64,000 nt of DNA, from the NCBI RefSeq assembly GCF_900102375.1, contig NZ_FNBO01000001.1, positions 124,001 through 188,000 on the forward strand. Reading direction: 5' to 3'. The position numbers and the translations under genes were made by a program. The notes beneath the pieces were generated by a model. That model saw only the letters and a program-made list of their open reading frames with translations. It was not told where the DNA came from and did not search any database. Source of the stretch: Halorubrum xinjiangense. Its GTDB lineage: Archaea > Halobacteriota > Halobacteria > Halobacteriales > Haloferacaceae. Shown piece after piece: positions 52,447 to 60,353 of the stretch; position 1 is the stretch's first letter, and each line of letters starts with the position of its first letter.

Positions 52447-53067
52447 GTGGCAGTCACCTTCGATCTCTTCGGGACCCTCGTCGACGTCGAGTACCCGTCC
52501 GACCCGGCGGAAGCGGTCGCGCGCGAACTGGAGTCCCGCGGCGTGCCGGTCCCCGACGACTGGCACGTCGCGTACGGGGAACGGCACGTCGAGGCGCCGG
52601 CCGGCGCAGAGGTCCCCCTCCCCGCGCACGTCGCCCGCGCGCTCGACTCCCGCGGCGTCGACGCGGATCAGAACGTCGCCAGACACGCCGTGATCGCGGC
52701 GTTCGACCCGGACGTGACCCGACGCGACGGCGCGCTCGACGCGGTCCGGGGCGCGGGCGAGCGCGGCCCGGTCGGGCTGCTCTCGAACTGCGCGGTCCCC
52801 GAACTCGTCCCGCGGACGCTGATCCGCGCCGGCCTCCGCGGCGAGTTCGATGCGGTCACGACGAGCGTCGGCTGCGGCTGGCGCAAGCCGCACCCCTCGG
52901 CGTTCGAAGCCGCGGCGGAGGCGCTCGGCGCGACCACGACCGGGCTCGTCCACGTCGGCGACGACCCGGAGACGGACGGCGGGATCGTCGCTGCCGGCGG
53001 TCGCTTCGTCGACGTGACGGAGACGCCGCTGTCCGAGGTCGTCGGCGAACTCGAAGCAGAGCAGTAG
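52447..53067 (+). CDS. HAD-superfamily hydrolase
   Basis: The 206-residue protein starts at GTG and shows the HAD motifs: I 'TFDLFGTLVD', II 'GLLSNCAVP', III around 'CGWRKPHPSAF' and IV 'VHVGDDPETDGG'. A small helical cap lies between I and II. The 'SNC' in motif II is a mild variation of the usual S/T-N. Substrates of such phosphatases are not predictable. The gene stands alone. Confidence 0.85.
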   Translation: MAVTFDLFGTLVDVEYPSDPAEAVARELESRGVPVPDDWHVAYGERHVEAPAGAEVPLPAHVARALDSRGVDADQNVARHAVIAAFDPDVTRRDGALDAVRGAGERGPVGLLSNCAVPELVPRTLIRAGLRGEFDAVTTSVGCGWRKPHPSAFEAAAEALGATTTGLVHVGDDPETDGGIVAAGGRFVDVTETPLSEVVGELEAEQ

Positions 53068-53103
53068 GCGGCTCGCCGGGGGAGAGGACGGCGATATCCC
53101 GAG

Positions 53104-53964
53104 TCAGTCGAGTCCGTGGTCCGCCAGTCGCGCGCGCCACGCCTCGTCGACCCGTCCCTCGGCGACCAGCTTCTCGACGTGCGCGGCGACCGTCGCCAGC
53201 GCGAGGTCCCGCACGCCGGAGAGGTCCTTCGCGTAGGCGCCGTCGACGACCGCGTCGAGGTCCGCGGCGCCGCCGTCGATCGCGGCGATCACGTCGCGCT
53301 CGCGGGCCAGCCGATGATCGATCAGACGGTCGCACACCGCCGTGGGGTCGTCGATCGCGGGCCCGTGTCCGGGAAGGAGTCGGTCGTAGCCGGCGTCGCG
53401 CACACGTTCGAGGCTCGCAAGGTACGCCGAGAGGTCCCCCTCCGGCGCGGCGACCGCGACGCTCCCCTCGGCGACGGCGAGGTCGCCGCAGCACAGCGCG
53501 GACCGGGTCGACGGCTCCCCCGCTTCGGGCCCGCCGACCGCGAACCCGACGTGGTCCGGCGCGTGTCCCGGCGCGTCGACGACGCGGACCCCGGTGTCGC
53601 CGACCGTCTCGCCCGGCGCGACCGTCTCGTCAGGGGCGACCCCGGCCGCCGCGGCGAACCGGTCCGCGTGGCCCTCGCGCGCGACGACCGTCGCGTCGGT
53701 TAGCGCCGCGTAGTCGGCGACCGCGCCGACGTGGTCCGGATGGGCGTGAGTGACCGCGATCGCGTCGATCGATGGACCGGCCGCGTCGGCCGACCCCCGC
53801 TCCGCGAGCGCGGCGTCGAGCGCGTCGGTCCGGCTCGCCGGGTCGACGAGGACCCTATCGAGGAGGTACGCGTTCGTGGTCCCGCCCGGGGCGCGGGTGT
53901 CGACGGGGACCTCGATCCGGGTGACTGCGGGGTCGTCGACCGATCTCGGCCCGTCGCCCGCCAT
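53104..53964 (-). CDS. Metallo-beta-lactamase-fold hydrolase
   Basis: The 286-residue protein has the zinc motif 'VTHAHPDHVG', followed by 'DAPGHAPDHVGF' (ligand His), 'CCGDLAV' (Asp) and 'LLPGHGPAIDD' (His). The C-terminal region is helical and resembles the lactamase B2-type extension of LACTB2-like enzymes, which cleave thioesters or RNA. It lies 3 bp downstream of the radical SAM gene, so the two form an operon. Confidence 0.88.
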   Translation of the reverse strand: MAGDGPRSVDDPAVTRIEVPVDTRAPGGTTNAYLLDRVLVDPASRTDALDAALAERGSADAAGPSIDAIAVTHAHPDHVGAVADYAALTDATVVAREGHADRFAAAAGVAPDETVAPGETVGDTGVRVVDAPGHAPDHVGFAVGGPEAGEPSTRSALCCGDLAVAEGSVAVAAPEGDLSAYLASLERVRDAGYDRLLPGHGPAIDDPTAVCDRLIDHRLARERDVIAAIDGGAADLDAVVDGAYAKDLSGVRDLALATVAAHVEKLVAEGRVDEAWRARLADHGLD

Positions 53965-53967
53965 CGC

Positions 53968-55830
53968 TCAGTCCCCGCGGCCGAGCGACGACCGCGCGGC
54001 CGGGCCGGGGCCGGATCCGGGCCGGTCGCGGCCGGGGATCGGCACGTCGGTGTCGCCGGCGACGGCGTACGCCGCGAGGTCGACGGTCCCCGGAGCGACC
54101 GCGTCGACGGCCTCGACGGAGTCGTAGGGCCGTCCGACCACCACGTCGCCGGCCGTGCTCCGGTTGATCCCGGGGATCGCGGTGAGCTCGTCCATCGAGG
54201 CCGCGTTGACGTCGAGGGGGTACGGCACGCCCGTCACGGAGCGGTAGCCGTGGTCGGTGATCGCCACGTCGATGCTGGTGCCCAGCTCGCGCTCCCCCGG
54301 GACCGCGACGAGGAGCGCGTAGGTGCCGAGCTGGCGCCCGAACGTCTTGCCGTCCTGATGGTACTCCAGGTGGACGTCGGGGAGGACAGTTCCCGGCGGG
54401 ACGACGCGGTCGAGCATCGGGTTGTCGATGGTCTCGCGCACCTCCCGCTTGTACGCCTGGAACTGCTCTTTGTGCTCCTGCGCGATATCGGCGCCCGTCT
54501 CGGCCATCTCCGTGCCCGCGAACGCCATCACCTGCCGGATGTTGATCCGGCGGAGCATCAGCCCCTCGTCGTACACTGTCTGGAGGAACTCCTTGTTGTG
54601 TTCGTACGTCTCGGGGCGCTCGCCGGTCAGGCCGTGGACGAGGTTGATCCCGGGGAGGAGCTTCGGCAGCCGCGGCGAGGCGTCCGGACCGGTGGAGGGA
54701 CCGGTGACGCGGGTGGTGTCACCGGGCGTCGTCTCCGGGGTGTCGCCCGGGCGCCAGCCGCCCTCCTCGTTGACGACGCGGACGGCCTCTAAACACTCCT
54801 CGGCGGTGACGAGCAGGTTGTTCTCCTCTTGGACGACCGGGTCGGCCGATTCGAGCCCGAACGCCGCCGTGTCGCCGGGCGTGTTGTGCGCGGCGATGAC
54901 GCGGATCGCCTCCCGCGACGCCTCGGGGTAGTCCGTGATCGTCACGGGGTTCATGTTGTCGAGGTGGAGCGTCCGGAGGTCGGGCGCGACCTCGCGGATC
55001 CCGCCGTACAGCTCACGAAGCGCGTCGGGGTCCGGCGCCTCGCCGTCGCCGCCGAACGCGAGGATGTCGGCCTGCCGGCCGAGCCGGAAGTGCCGAACGC
55101 CGCGGTCGGAGAGCGCGTCGACCTCGTCGACGACCGAGCGCGGCGCGCGGAACGCCGGGTCGCCGTACAGCGGCTCCGTACAGAACGAGCAGCGGTACGC
55201 GCACCCGCGAGAGGTCTCCATCTCGCAGATGAGGTAGTTCGGGTGGTTCGGGTGCTGCTCGACGACGAACGCCCCCCGCCGGGCCCAGCGGTCTACCTCC
55301 TCGTTCGTCCGCATCCGGTTGCCGTACCCCTCTAACCCCTCGCGGACGAGGTCGTGGGCCGCGGCCTCGACGTCGCCCATCGCGACGAAGTCGTAGTCGA
55401 GGTCGTCCCGCTGCGTCTCCTGTGCGCCCGCGTTCTCCTCGCCGACCCCGAACCGTACCGGGCCGCCGAGCAGCGTCACGCCGTCGGCCGTCCAGCCGAG
55501 CTCGCGCACCTCGTCTGGCTCCGCGGGGGTCCCACCGACGTACTTCCCGGGCACCGTCATCCCGCCGACGTACACCATGAGGTCCGCGTCCGCGACGTCG
55601 GCGTGTTTCGACCGGTCCTCGCGGAGCTCGTCGATGGTGTGGTAGGTGATCTGCGACTCCGGGACGCCGGCGTCGACGAGCGCGCCCGCCGTGTACCGGG
55701 GGTACGTCGAGAGGTACGGCGGGACGCCGAAGTGGGCCGGCTCGTCGACGTACCCGTCGACGATGGTGACGGAGAGGTCGTTCGGGTCGGCCGGGAGCGA
55801 CCCCCGGGCCGACGCGGGCGAATCGGTCAT
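53968..55830 (-). CDS. Radical SAM protein with B12-like N-terminus and C-terminal helix-hairpin-helix
   Basis: The 620-residue protein has the cluster motif 'CAYRCSFCTEP' after a B12-binding-like N-terminal domain (about 20-190). It carries a TIM-barrel region with 'AAFGLESADPVVQEENNL' and a helix-hairpin-helix near residue 540 ('DVNAASMDELTAIPGI', 'VVGRPYDSVEAV'). The HhH motif usually binds nucleic acid, so RNA modification is plausible but unproven. An Asp/Thr/Pro-rich insertion at about 375-400 is specific to this sequence. It is first in an operon with the MBL hydrolase. Confidence 0.88.
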   Translation of the reverse strand: MTDSPASARGSLPADPNDLSVTIVDGYVDEPAHFGVPPYLSTYPRYTAGALVDAGVPESQITYHTIDELREDRSKHADVADADLMVYVGGMTVPGKYVGGTPAEPDEVRELGWTADGVTLLGGPVRFGVGEENAGAQETQRDDLDYDFVAMGDVEAAAHDLVREGLEGYGNRMRTNEEVDRWARRGAFVVEQHPNHPNYLICEMETSRGCAYRCSFCTEPLYGDPAFRAPRSVVDEVDALSDRGVRHFRLGRQADILAFGGDGEAPDPDALRELYGGIREVAPDLRTLHLDNMNPVTITDYPEASREAIRVIAAHNTPGDTAAFGLESADPVVQEENNLLVTAEECLEAVRVVNEEGGWRPGDTPETTPGDTTRVTGPSTGPDASPRLPKLLPGINLVHGLTGERPETYEHNKEFLQTVYDEGLMLRRINIRQVMAFAGTEMAETGADIAQEHKEQFQAYKREVRETIDNPMLDRVVPPGTVLPDVHLEYHQDGKTFGRQLGTYALLVAVPGERELGTSIDVAITDHGYRSVTGVPYPLDVNAASMDELTAIPGINRSTAGDVVVGRPYDSVEAVDAVAPGTVDLAAYAVAGDTDVPIPGRDRPGSGPGPAARSSLGRGD

Positions 55831-55901
55831 GTTACCCTCCGTACTCGGCCGAGACGGGAAAAGCGTGCGGAAGGTCGGCCGGGAGGGACGCCGGATCGCT
55901 T

Positions 55902-56378
55902 ATGATGGAACGCGCGGAAGCGCCGGCTATGCCCTCCAACACGCCCGCGACCGGTGAGACGTGCTCGGGCGACGGCACGCCCCCGGCCGCCGACGAGCCC
56001 TCTCGCTGGCAGCGGGTGGGGAACTACCTCTCGTTCGCCGCGCTCTGCGGGCTGGCCGCGATACAGTTCCTCGGTGCCGAGCCCCGGCCGTGGGGACTCG
56101 CGGGCGGCTGGGCCGCGGCGACCGCAATCGCTCTGGGACCGATCGCGTGGCTCGCCCGCGACCGCCTCTCGCCGGACCGCTACGAGACGCTGACCTACGT
56201 CGCCTTCGGCGCCGCGATCCTCTCCATCGCCGTCGGGCTGGGCGCCGCGCTCGCGTTCGGGGTCCCGTATTACCCGTACGGTCCCGGCTTCCTCGCCGGC
56301 GTGGCGCTCGGCACTGCGGTCGTCTCGGTCGCCGAGCGTGCGGTCGTTCCGGAGCGGCTCCGCGGATCCGCGGTCTGA
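55902..56378 (+). CDS. Small multi-pass membrane protein of unknown function
   Basis: The 158-residue protein has a hydrophilic N-terminus and three or four hydrophobic helices ('YLSFAALCGLAAIQFLGA', 'AAATAIALGPIAWLA', 'AILSIAVGLGAALAFGVPY', 'FLAGVALGTAVVSVA'). The start may be 55902 or the later ATG at 55929. No motif was recognised. It diverges from the radical SAM gene. Confidence 0.55.
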   Translation: MMERAEAPAMPSNTPATGETCSGDGTPPAADEPSRWQRVGNYLSFAALCGLAAIQFLGAEPRPWGLAGGWAAATAIALGPIAWLARDRLSPDRYETLTYVAFGAAILSIAVGLGAALAFGVPYYPYGPGFLAGVALGTAVVSVAERAVVPERLRGSAV

Positions 56379-56458
56379 TTGCCTCCGGGGAGTCGGCACA
56401 CCTCCTCGACCGCCGCCGCCACGCCGTTTAAGCCCTCGCCGACACAACTGGTTGGTAT

Positions 56459-56614
56459 ATGCCATCGACGATGGAGGTCAAGTGCGTCAGCGACGACTGC
56501 GAACTCGACATGTTCGAGAATCACTACACCTACGACGTGCCCGACGACCACGCGGTCGAGGACCTCTCGTGTCCGTACTGCGGCGGGAGCGACCTCGTCG
56601 AGATCGAGGTGTGA
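56459..56614 (+). CDS. Small CPxCG-type zinc-finger protein (51 residues)
   Basis: This short gene encodes 51 residues with two cysteine pairs: Cys9 and Cys14 ('VKCVSDDCELDMF') and Cys38 and Cys41 ('SCPYCGGSD'). The CPxCG motif marks the abundant haloarchaeal zinc-finger micro-proteins, several of which affect growth or stress responses. Its ATG is at 56459, and its TGA is followed 4 bp later by the GTG of the Hsp20 gene. The pair is therefore likely co-expressed. Confidence 0.82.
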   Translation: MPSTMEVKCVSDDCELDMFENHYTYDVPDDHAVEDLSCPYCGGSDLVEIEV

Positions 56615-56618
56615 GCGC

Positions 56619-57035
56619 GTGAGCCGACTCGTCGAGACCGGTCGGTCCGCGCTCCGGAGCGCCCTCGAACGCGTCGGCCGCGGGTGGGGTCGCGTCCAGG
56701 AGCGCCGCCCGCTCTCCACCGACCTCCTCGAGAGCGACGACGCGTACCTGGTCGTCTTCGACGCCCCCGGCGTGCGCGGCGAGGACGTCGACGTCACCTT
56801 CCTCGACCGCACCGTCGAGGTAAACTTAGAGCGCTTCCGCGACTTCTACGACGGCTATGACCTCGTGTTCCCGGGCCGCGGCGTCTCGCTGTCCGGGAGC
56901 GTCACCCTCCCGCGCGACGCCGACGTGACACCCGAGGGGGCGAACGCGACGCTCACGCGCAACGGCACGCTCCACGTCGAGATACCCAAGCGCGGCGGGT
57001 CGAGCGACGTCGACGTCGTCGAAGAGAACGACTGA
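56619..57035 (+). CDS. Hsp20/alpha-crystallin-like small heat shock protein
   Basis: The 138-residue protein starts at GTG ('MSRLVETG') and has an alpha-crystallin-like core from about residue 40. 'DAYLVVFDAPGVRGEDVDVTF' and 'GSVTLPRDADVTPEGANATL' are typical strand pairs, ending with 'NGTLHVEIPKRG'. Small heat shock proteins hold unfolded proteins in ATP-independent oligomers. The N-terminal arm is short, and the usual C-terminal IXI motif appears only as 'VEIPK'. It forms an operon with the zinc micro-protein upstream. Confidence 0.85.
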   Translation: MSRLVETGRSALRSALERVGRGWGRVQERRPLSTDLLESDDAYLVVFDAPGVRGEDVDVTFLDRTVEVNLERFRDFYDGYDLVFPGRGVSLSGSVTLPRDADVTPEGANATLTRNGTLHVEIPKRGGSSDVDVVEEND

Positions 57036-57047
57036 CGCGGCGGCTGT

Positions 57048-57052
57048 TTTTT
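57048..57052 (+). terminator. Short T-tract between convergent genes
   Basis: Five T residues follow the Hsp20 stop by 12 bp and overlap the TAA stop of the convergent oxidoreductase gene. Archaeal termination needs only such T-runs, so this may end the Hsp20 transcript. Confidence 0.35.
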
Positions 57053-58319
57053 AGCTCTCCTCCGTCCGAGTCGACAGCGACATCCCCTCCGCGATCTCGA
57101 ACGACTCGTCGCCGTCGAACCGCGCCGGGTCGAACGCGCCGATCCACGGGGAATCCGGAGCGTCGAACGCGACGCCGGCGAGCGACGCCAGCACACCCTC
57201 GGCGACCGTCTCGCCAGTCGCCGGCGCGCGCATGAACCCGTGTCCCTGCCAGCCGGCGGCGACGAAGAGCGTTGGAGAGACATCGCCGTCCCCGTCCACC
57301 GGCCCGACGAGCGGGTCGCCGTCGGGCGTCGCGGTACAGAGCCCGGCCCACGCCCGGGAGACGTCGAGGTGGCGGTCGACTCGCTCGGGAGCGTCGCCGC
57401 GATCGGTTCCGGCGAGCCGCTCGTCGAGGACGGCGGCGATGTCCTCGCGGAACCAGTCGTCCGCCTCGCGCCGGTAGTCGTCGGGGTCGGCCGGGACCGG
57501 TTCCGTGCCGTCACCCGCGAGCAGGCCGTCCGGGTGTGGGCGGAGGTACGCGTCCGCGCTCGCGTCGTATACCATCGGGCCGTCGTAGGTCCCTCGGGCG
57601 ACGAGCGCCTGAACGCGGTAGGGGACGACCGGGACTGAAATCCCGGCGTCCGCGAGCAGCGACCGCGTGTGTGCCCCGGCGGCGACGGCGACCGCGTCGA
57701 AGGCGCGCGTTTCGGCCCCCGAGTCCCCGTCGGCTCCGGCATCGCGGACGCGGAGCTCTCGGCCCGTATCGGTCCGCGAACCGAGCGCGACCGCCGTCTG
57801 CGTCTTGACCGCGACGCCCTCCCGGGCGGCCCGCTCGCCCAGCGCGCGGACGTAGCTCGGCGGGTCGGTCCAGCCGGCCCCTTCGGCCACCGCCGCGACG
57901 GCGAGGTCGGCGGTCCGGAGGGCGGGGAAGCGCTCGCCGAGCGCGTCGGGGTCGACGAGCGACACTTCGCGACCGTGGTCGCGCATGCGCTCGACCATCG
58001 CCGGGACGGCGTCGGCGTCGGGGTCGCCCTCGCGGACCGCGATCACGTACGGGCAGGAGAGAAAAGAGAAGCCGGGGAGCGACCGGTCGAAGGCGCGGAA
58101 CCGCTCCAGCGCGCGGGCGCCGACCGCGGCGTCGACGTCCTCGGCGTAGGCGTCGTAGAGGACGCCCGCCGCGCGCCCCGAACTCTCGGCCGCCAGCTCG
58201 CCGCGCTCGTAGAGCGTCACGTCGGCGCCGCGAGCCGCGAGATCGCCGGCCGCCGTGACGCCGACCGCGCCGCCGCCGACGACCGCGACCGACGGCGCCG
58301 GCTCGACTTCCTCGGTCAT
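57051..58319 (-). CDS. FAD-dependent amine/amino-acid oxidoreductase (DAO family)
   Basis: The 422-residue protein has the dinucleotide fold 'VAVVGGGAVGVTAAGDLAARG' split as GxGxxG, followed by 'LYERGELAAESSGRAAG'. Late motifs are 'YDASADAYLRPHPDG' and 'LFVAAGWQGHGFMRAPATGE'. This is the D-amino-acid oxidase/sarcosine oxidase type. It oxidises an amine with FAD; the acceptor and substrate are unknown. ATG 58319 is preferred over a longer frame that reads into repeat copy C. Confidence 0.88.
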   Translation of the reverse strand: MTEEVEPAPSVAVVGGGAVGVTAAGDLAARGADVTLYERGELAAESSGRAAGVLYDAYAEDVDAAVGARALERFRAFDRSLPGFSFLSCPYVIAVREGDPDADAVPAMVERMRDHGREVSLVDPDALGERFPALRTADLAVAAVAEGAGWTDPPSYVRALGERAAREGVAVKTQTAVALGSRTDTGRELRVRDAGADGDSGAETRAFDAVAVAAGAHTRSLLADAGISVPVVPYRVQALVARGTYDGPMVYDASADAYLRPHPDGLLAGDGTEPVPADPDDYRREADDWFREDIAAVLDERLAGTDRGDAPERVDRHLDVSRAWAGLCTATPDGDPLVGPVDGDGDVSPTLFVAAGWQGHGFMRAPATGETVAEGVLASLAGVAFDAPDSPWIGAFDPARFDGDESFEIAEGMSLSTRTEES

Positions 58320-58370
58320 GGGTCGAGATACGCGAGCGACGACGAAAAGCCACCGGGACGACGACCTTTG

Positions 58371-58378
58371 TTTATAAA
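58371..58378 (+). promoter_or_regulatory. TATA box of repeat copy C
   Basis: TTTATAAA precedes the conserved GCGGTGGCGCG of copy C by 18 bp, as in copy B. The predicted start point falls at hairpin I. Confidence 0.6.
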
Positions 58379-58388
58379 CGAACGCTGT

Positions 58389-58685
58389 GCGGTGGCGCGT
58401 GCCTGCGAGCGGCCGCCCCCGGCGGCCGCGAGGCAGCACGCGCGAGGTCGCCGGCGCTACGCGCCGGCTGCCAGAGGGACCTTCGGTCCCTCGCTGGAGT
58501 CGGCGGTCCGGAGCGAAGCGAAGGACCGCCGACGAGGCTGGGGAGGCGTGAGGCGCTGTGCGGTCGCGGTCGGGTGGGACTCAAAGGGGCAGTCGCGAGG
58601 GCGGCGCAGGCGACGCAAGCACTGGAGGGAGTGAGCGAAGCGAACGACCGAAGCGCGCAGCGAGCGTGCGCCGCCCTCGCGACTG
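58389..58685 (+). ncRNA. Candidate structured RNA, repeat family copy C
   Basis: Hairpin I carries an inner stem CGGCCGCC-CCCG-GCGGCCG and the outer GCGCGTGC/GCACGCGC. Two extra hairpins follow that are absent from A and B: GCCGGCGC-TAC-GCGCCGGC and AGGGACC-TTC-GGTCCCT. Hairpin II pairs 58499-58509 with 58523-58533, all 11 bases, with two compensatory changes against copy A. Hairpin III pairs 58590-58608 with 58667-58685, 19 of 19, with three compensatory changes against copy A. Both conserved boxes are present. A TATA box lies upstream. Confidence 0.68.
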
Positions 58686-58917
58686 GGGCTTTGGAAGTGT
58701 TCTCCGGCGTCCTGCTGCCAATCGTTTATAAATGATCGACTGGGGCTTTGGAGGTGTTCGCTACCGATCCACAGTCAGTCATTTATAAACGAGCGATTGG
58801 GGCTTTCGAAGTGTTCTCCGGCGTCCCGCTGCCAATCATTTATAAGCGATCGACTGGGGCTTTGGAGGTGGTCTCCGTCGATCCGCAATCAACGATTTAT
58901 ACTCGATCGGATCGAGA
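58681..58917 (+). repeat. Four 57-bp tandem modules with TATA-like boxes (3' part of copy C)
   Basis: Modules start at 58681, 58738, 58795 and 58852, exactly 57 bp apart. Each starts GAYTGGGGCTTTSGARGTG and ends ATTTATAARCGA or a variant. Modules 1 and 3 share the spacer TCTCCGGCGTCC, while 2 and 4 share a GATCC word, so the array looks like a duplicated pair. The period is a multiple of three and leaves a frame open, but the frame differs from that in copies A and E, which argues against a coding role. Confidence 0.8.
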
Positions 58918-58966
58918 GCTCTCACAGAACCCAACTTAAAGAGGTGACACGCGTGTCCCCGCCCAC

Positions 58967-58973
58967 GTTATAC
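58967..58973 (+). promoter_or_regulatory. TATA box of the GST-like gene
   Basis: GTTATAC is centred 27 bp upstream of the ATG at 58997. The gene therefore has its own leaderless promoter and does not depend on the TATA-like boxes of the tandem modules. Confidence 0.5.
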
Positions 58974-58996
58974 GGGTCGAACCCCAACTATCGAGT

Positions 58997-60028
58997 ATGA
59001 ATCAGCTCGTGGACGGCGAGTGGCGCACGGACACCTACGAAACGACCGACGAGGAGGGCGCGTTCCAGCGCGGCGAGACCACCTTCCGGAACTGGGTCGC
59101 GGGCAGCGACGTACCGGACCACGTCGACGCGGAGCCGGACGAGCGCTTCCAGCCGGAGGCCGGCCGGTACCACCTGTACGTCTCGTACGCGTGCCCGTGG
59201 GCGCACCGGACGCTGCTCGCGCGGTCGCTGCTGGGCCTCGAAGACGCGATCGGCGTCTCGGTCGTGGACCCGTACCGGGGCGAGGACGGCTGGCAGTTCA
59301 CGCCGGAGAAGGACGGCTGTACGCCCGACCACCTCCACGGCAGCGACTACCTCCGCGAGCTGTACGTCGAGGCTGACCCCGACGCCACCTGCCGGGTGAC
59401 TGTGCCCGTGCTGTGGGACACCGAAACGGAGACGGTCGTCAACAACGAGTCCAGAGAGATCCTCCGAATCCTCTCGACCGCGTTCGCGGACCTCGGCAAC
59501 GGCGCCTCGCTGCTCCCCGACGCCGAGGACGACGCGACCGTCGCGGACGTCGACGAGACCATCACCGACATCTACGAGCCGATCAACAACGGCGTCTACC
59601 GCGCCGGCTTCGCGACCTCGCAGAGCGCCTACGACGAAGCGATAGACGACCTGTTCGACGCGCTCGACCGCTACGACGACCACCTCGCGGACCAGCGCTA
59701 CCTCGTCGGCGACTCGCTCACCGAGGCGGACATCTGCATGTTCACCACGCTGGTCCGCTTCGATCAGGTGTACCACACCCACTTCATGTGCAACCGGAAG
59801 TTCATCCACCAGTACGAGAACCTCTGGCCGTACCTGCGCGACCTCTACCAGACTGAGGGCGTCGCGGAGACGGTGAACATGGCGCACATCAAGGAGCACT
59901 ACTACACCACGCACCCGGACGTGACTCCCTCGGGCATCATCGCGCGCGGCCCCGACCTCGACTTCGAGGCCGCCCACGACCGCGGCCGGCTCGCGGGCGC
60001 GCCGCCGACGCCGACCGCCGACGACTGA
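58997..60028 (+). CDS. Glutathionyl-hydroquinone reductase-like GST (YqjG/Xi class)
   Basis: The 343-residue protein has the active-site motif 'YVSYACPWAHRTLLA' with Cys66 and the N-terminal tryptophan-rich start 'DGEWRTDTYETTDEEGAF'. The C-terminal helical domain contains 'YLVGDSLTEADICMFTTLVR' and 'PYLRDLYQTEGV'. This fits the Xi-class enzymes that reduce glutathionyl-hydroquinones. Haloarchaea are generally said to make gamma-glutamylcysteine rather than glutathione, so the natural thiol is uncertain. It follows repeat copy C and has its own TATA box. Confidence 0.88.
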   Translation: MNQLVDGEWRTDTYETTDEEGAFQRGETTFRNWVAGSDVPDHVDAEPDERFQPEAGRYHLYVSYACPWAHRTLLARSLLGLEDAIGVSVVDPYRGEDGWQFTPEKDGCTPDHLHGSDYLRELYVEADPDATCRVTVPVLWDTETETVVNNESREILRILSTAFADLGNGASLLPDAEDDATVADVDETITDIYEPINNGVYRAGFATSQSAYDEAIDDLFDALDRYDDHLADQRYLVGDSLTEADICMFTTLVRFDQVYHTHFMCNRKFIHQYENLWPYLRDLYQTEGVAETVNMAHIKEHYYTTHPDVTPSGIIARGPDLDFEAAHDRGRLAGAPPTPTADD

Positions 60029-60057
60029 GTGAGAACGGCGCCGACTGGCTGCGGCCA

Positions 60058-60062
60058 TTTTT
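60058..60062 (+). terminator. T-tract after the GST-like gene
   Basis: Five T residues 30 bp after the GST stop codon, just before repeat fragment D, are a plausible archaeal terminator. Confidence 0.4.
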
Positions 60063-60077
60063 GGATGCTGACACCTT

Positions 60078-60195
60078 GGCGCGCCTTCGAGCGGCCGCCA
60101 TCGGCGGCCGCGAGAAGCCCGCGAGGGAGGCGGCGGCTCGGCGCGGCTCCGCCCGCGCCGGGCCGCCCGCCGAGGCTGGGGAGGCGTGAGGTGCG
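60078..60195 (+). repeat. Repeat family fragment D (5' half only)
   Basis: The fragment contains hairpin I with the inner stem CGGCCGCC-ATC-GGCGGCCG (60092-60110). Next comes a long stem in the place of hairpin II, capped by GGCGCGG/CCGCGCC (60140-60146 with 60153-60159), and then the conserved box GGCTGGGGAGGCGTGAGG. It stops before hairpin III. No tandem module and no TATA box are present. Confidence 0.7.
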
Positions 60196-60200
60196 TGGCC

Positions 60201-60260
60201 GTGCGGAGCGGTACCGGACAGTGCGGAGCGGTACCGGACGGTGCGGAGCGGTGCCGACGA
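60201..60260. repeat. Three 20-bp tandem repeats next to fragment D
   Basis: GTGCGGAGCGGTACCGGACA/G occurs at 60201-60220 and 60221-60240, and a diverged unit follows at 60241-60260. The array starts exactly where fragment D loses similarity to the full copies, in the spacer downstream of malG. Confidence 0.8.
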
Positions 60261-60353
60261 TCGAACGCGAGTCGGACCGCTCGGCCGAAACCGAACCACG
60301 AAAGCGAGAAACGAGAACAGCAGACGGACGGCCGACGGACCGCGCTCGGTCCG

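Noticed and set aside
58681-58917. CRISPR-like array
   Set aside because: There are no unique spacers of constant length between short palindromic repeats; the whole 57-bp unit is repeated, and no cas genes are present.
58748-58939. Small repeat peptide encoded in the tandem modules of copy C
   Set aside because: The 57-bp period keeps a frame open, but copies A and E use other frames, A has a 66-bp period and the variation is not codon-like, so coding is unlikely.
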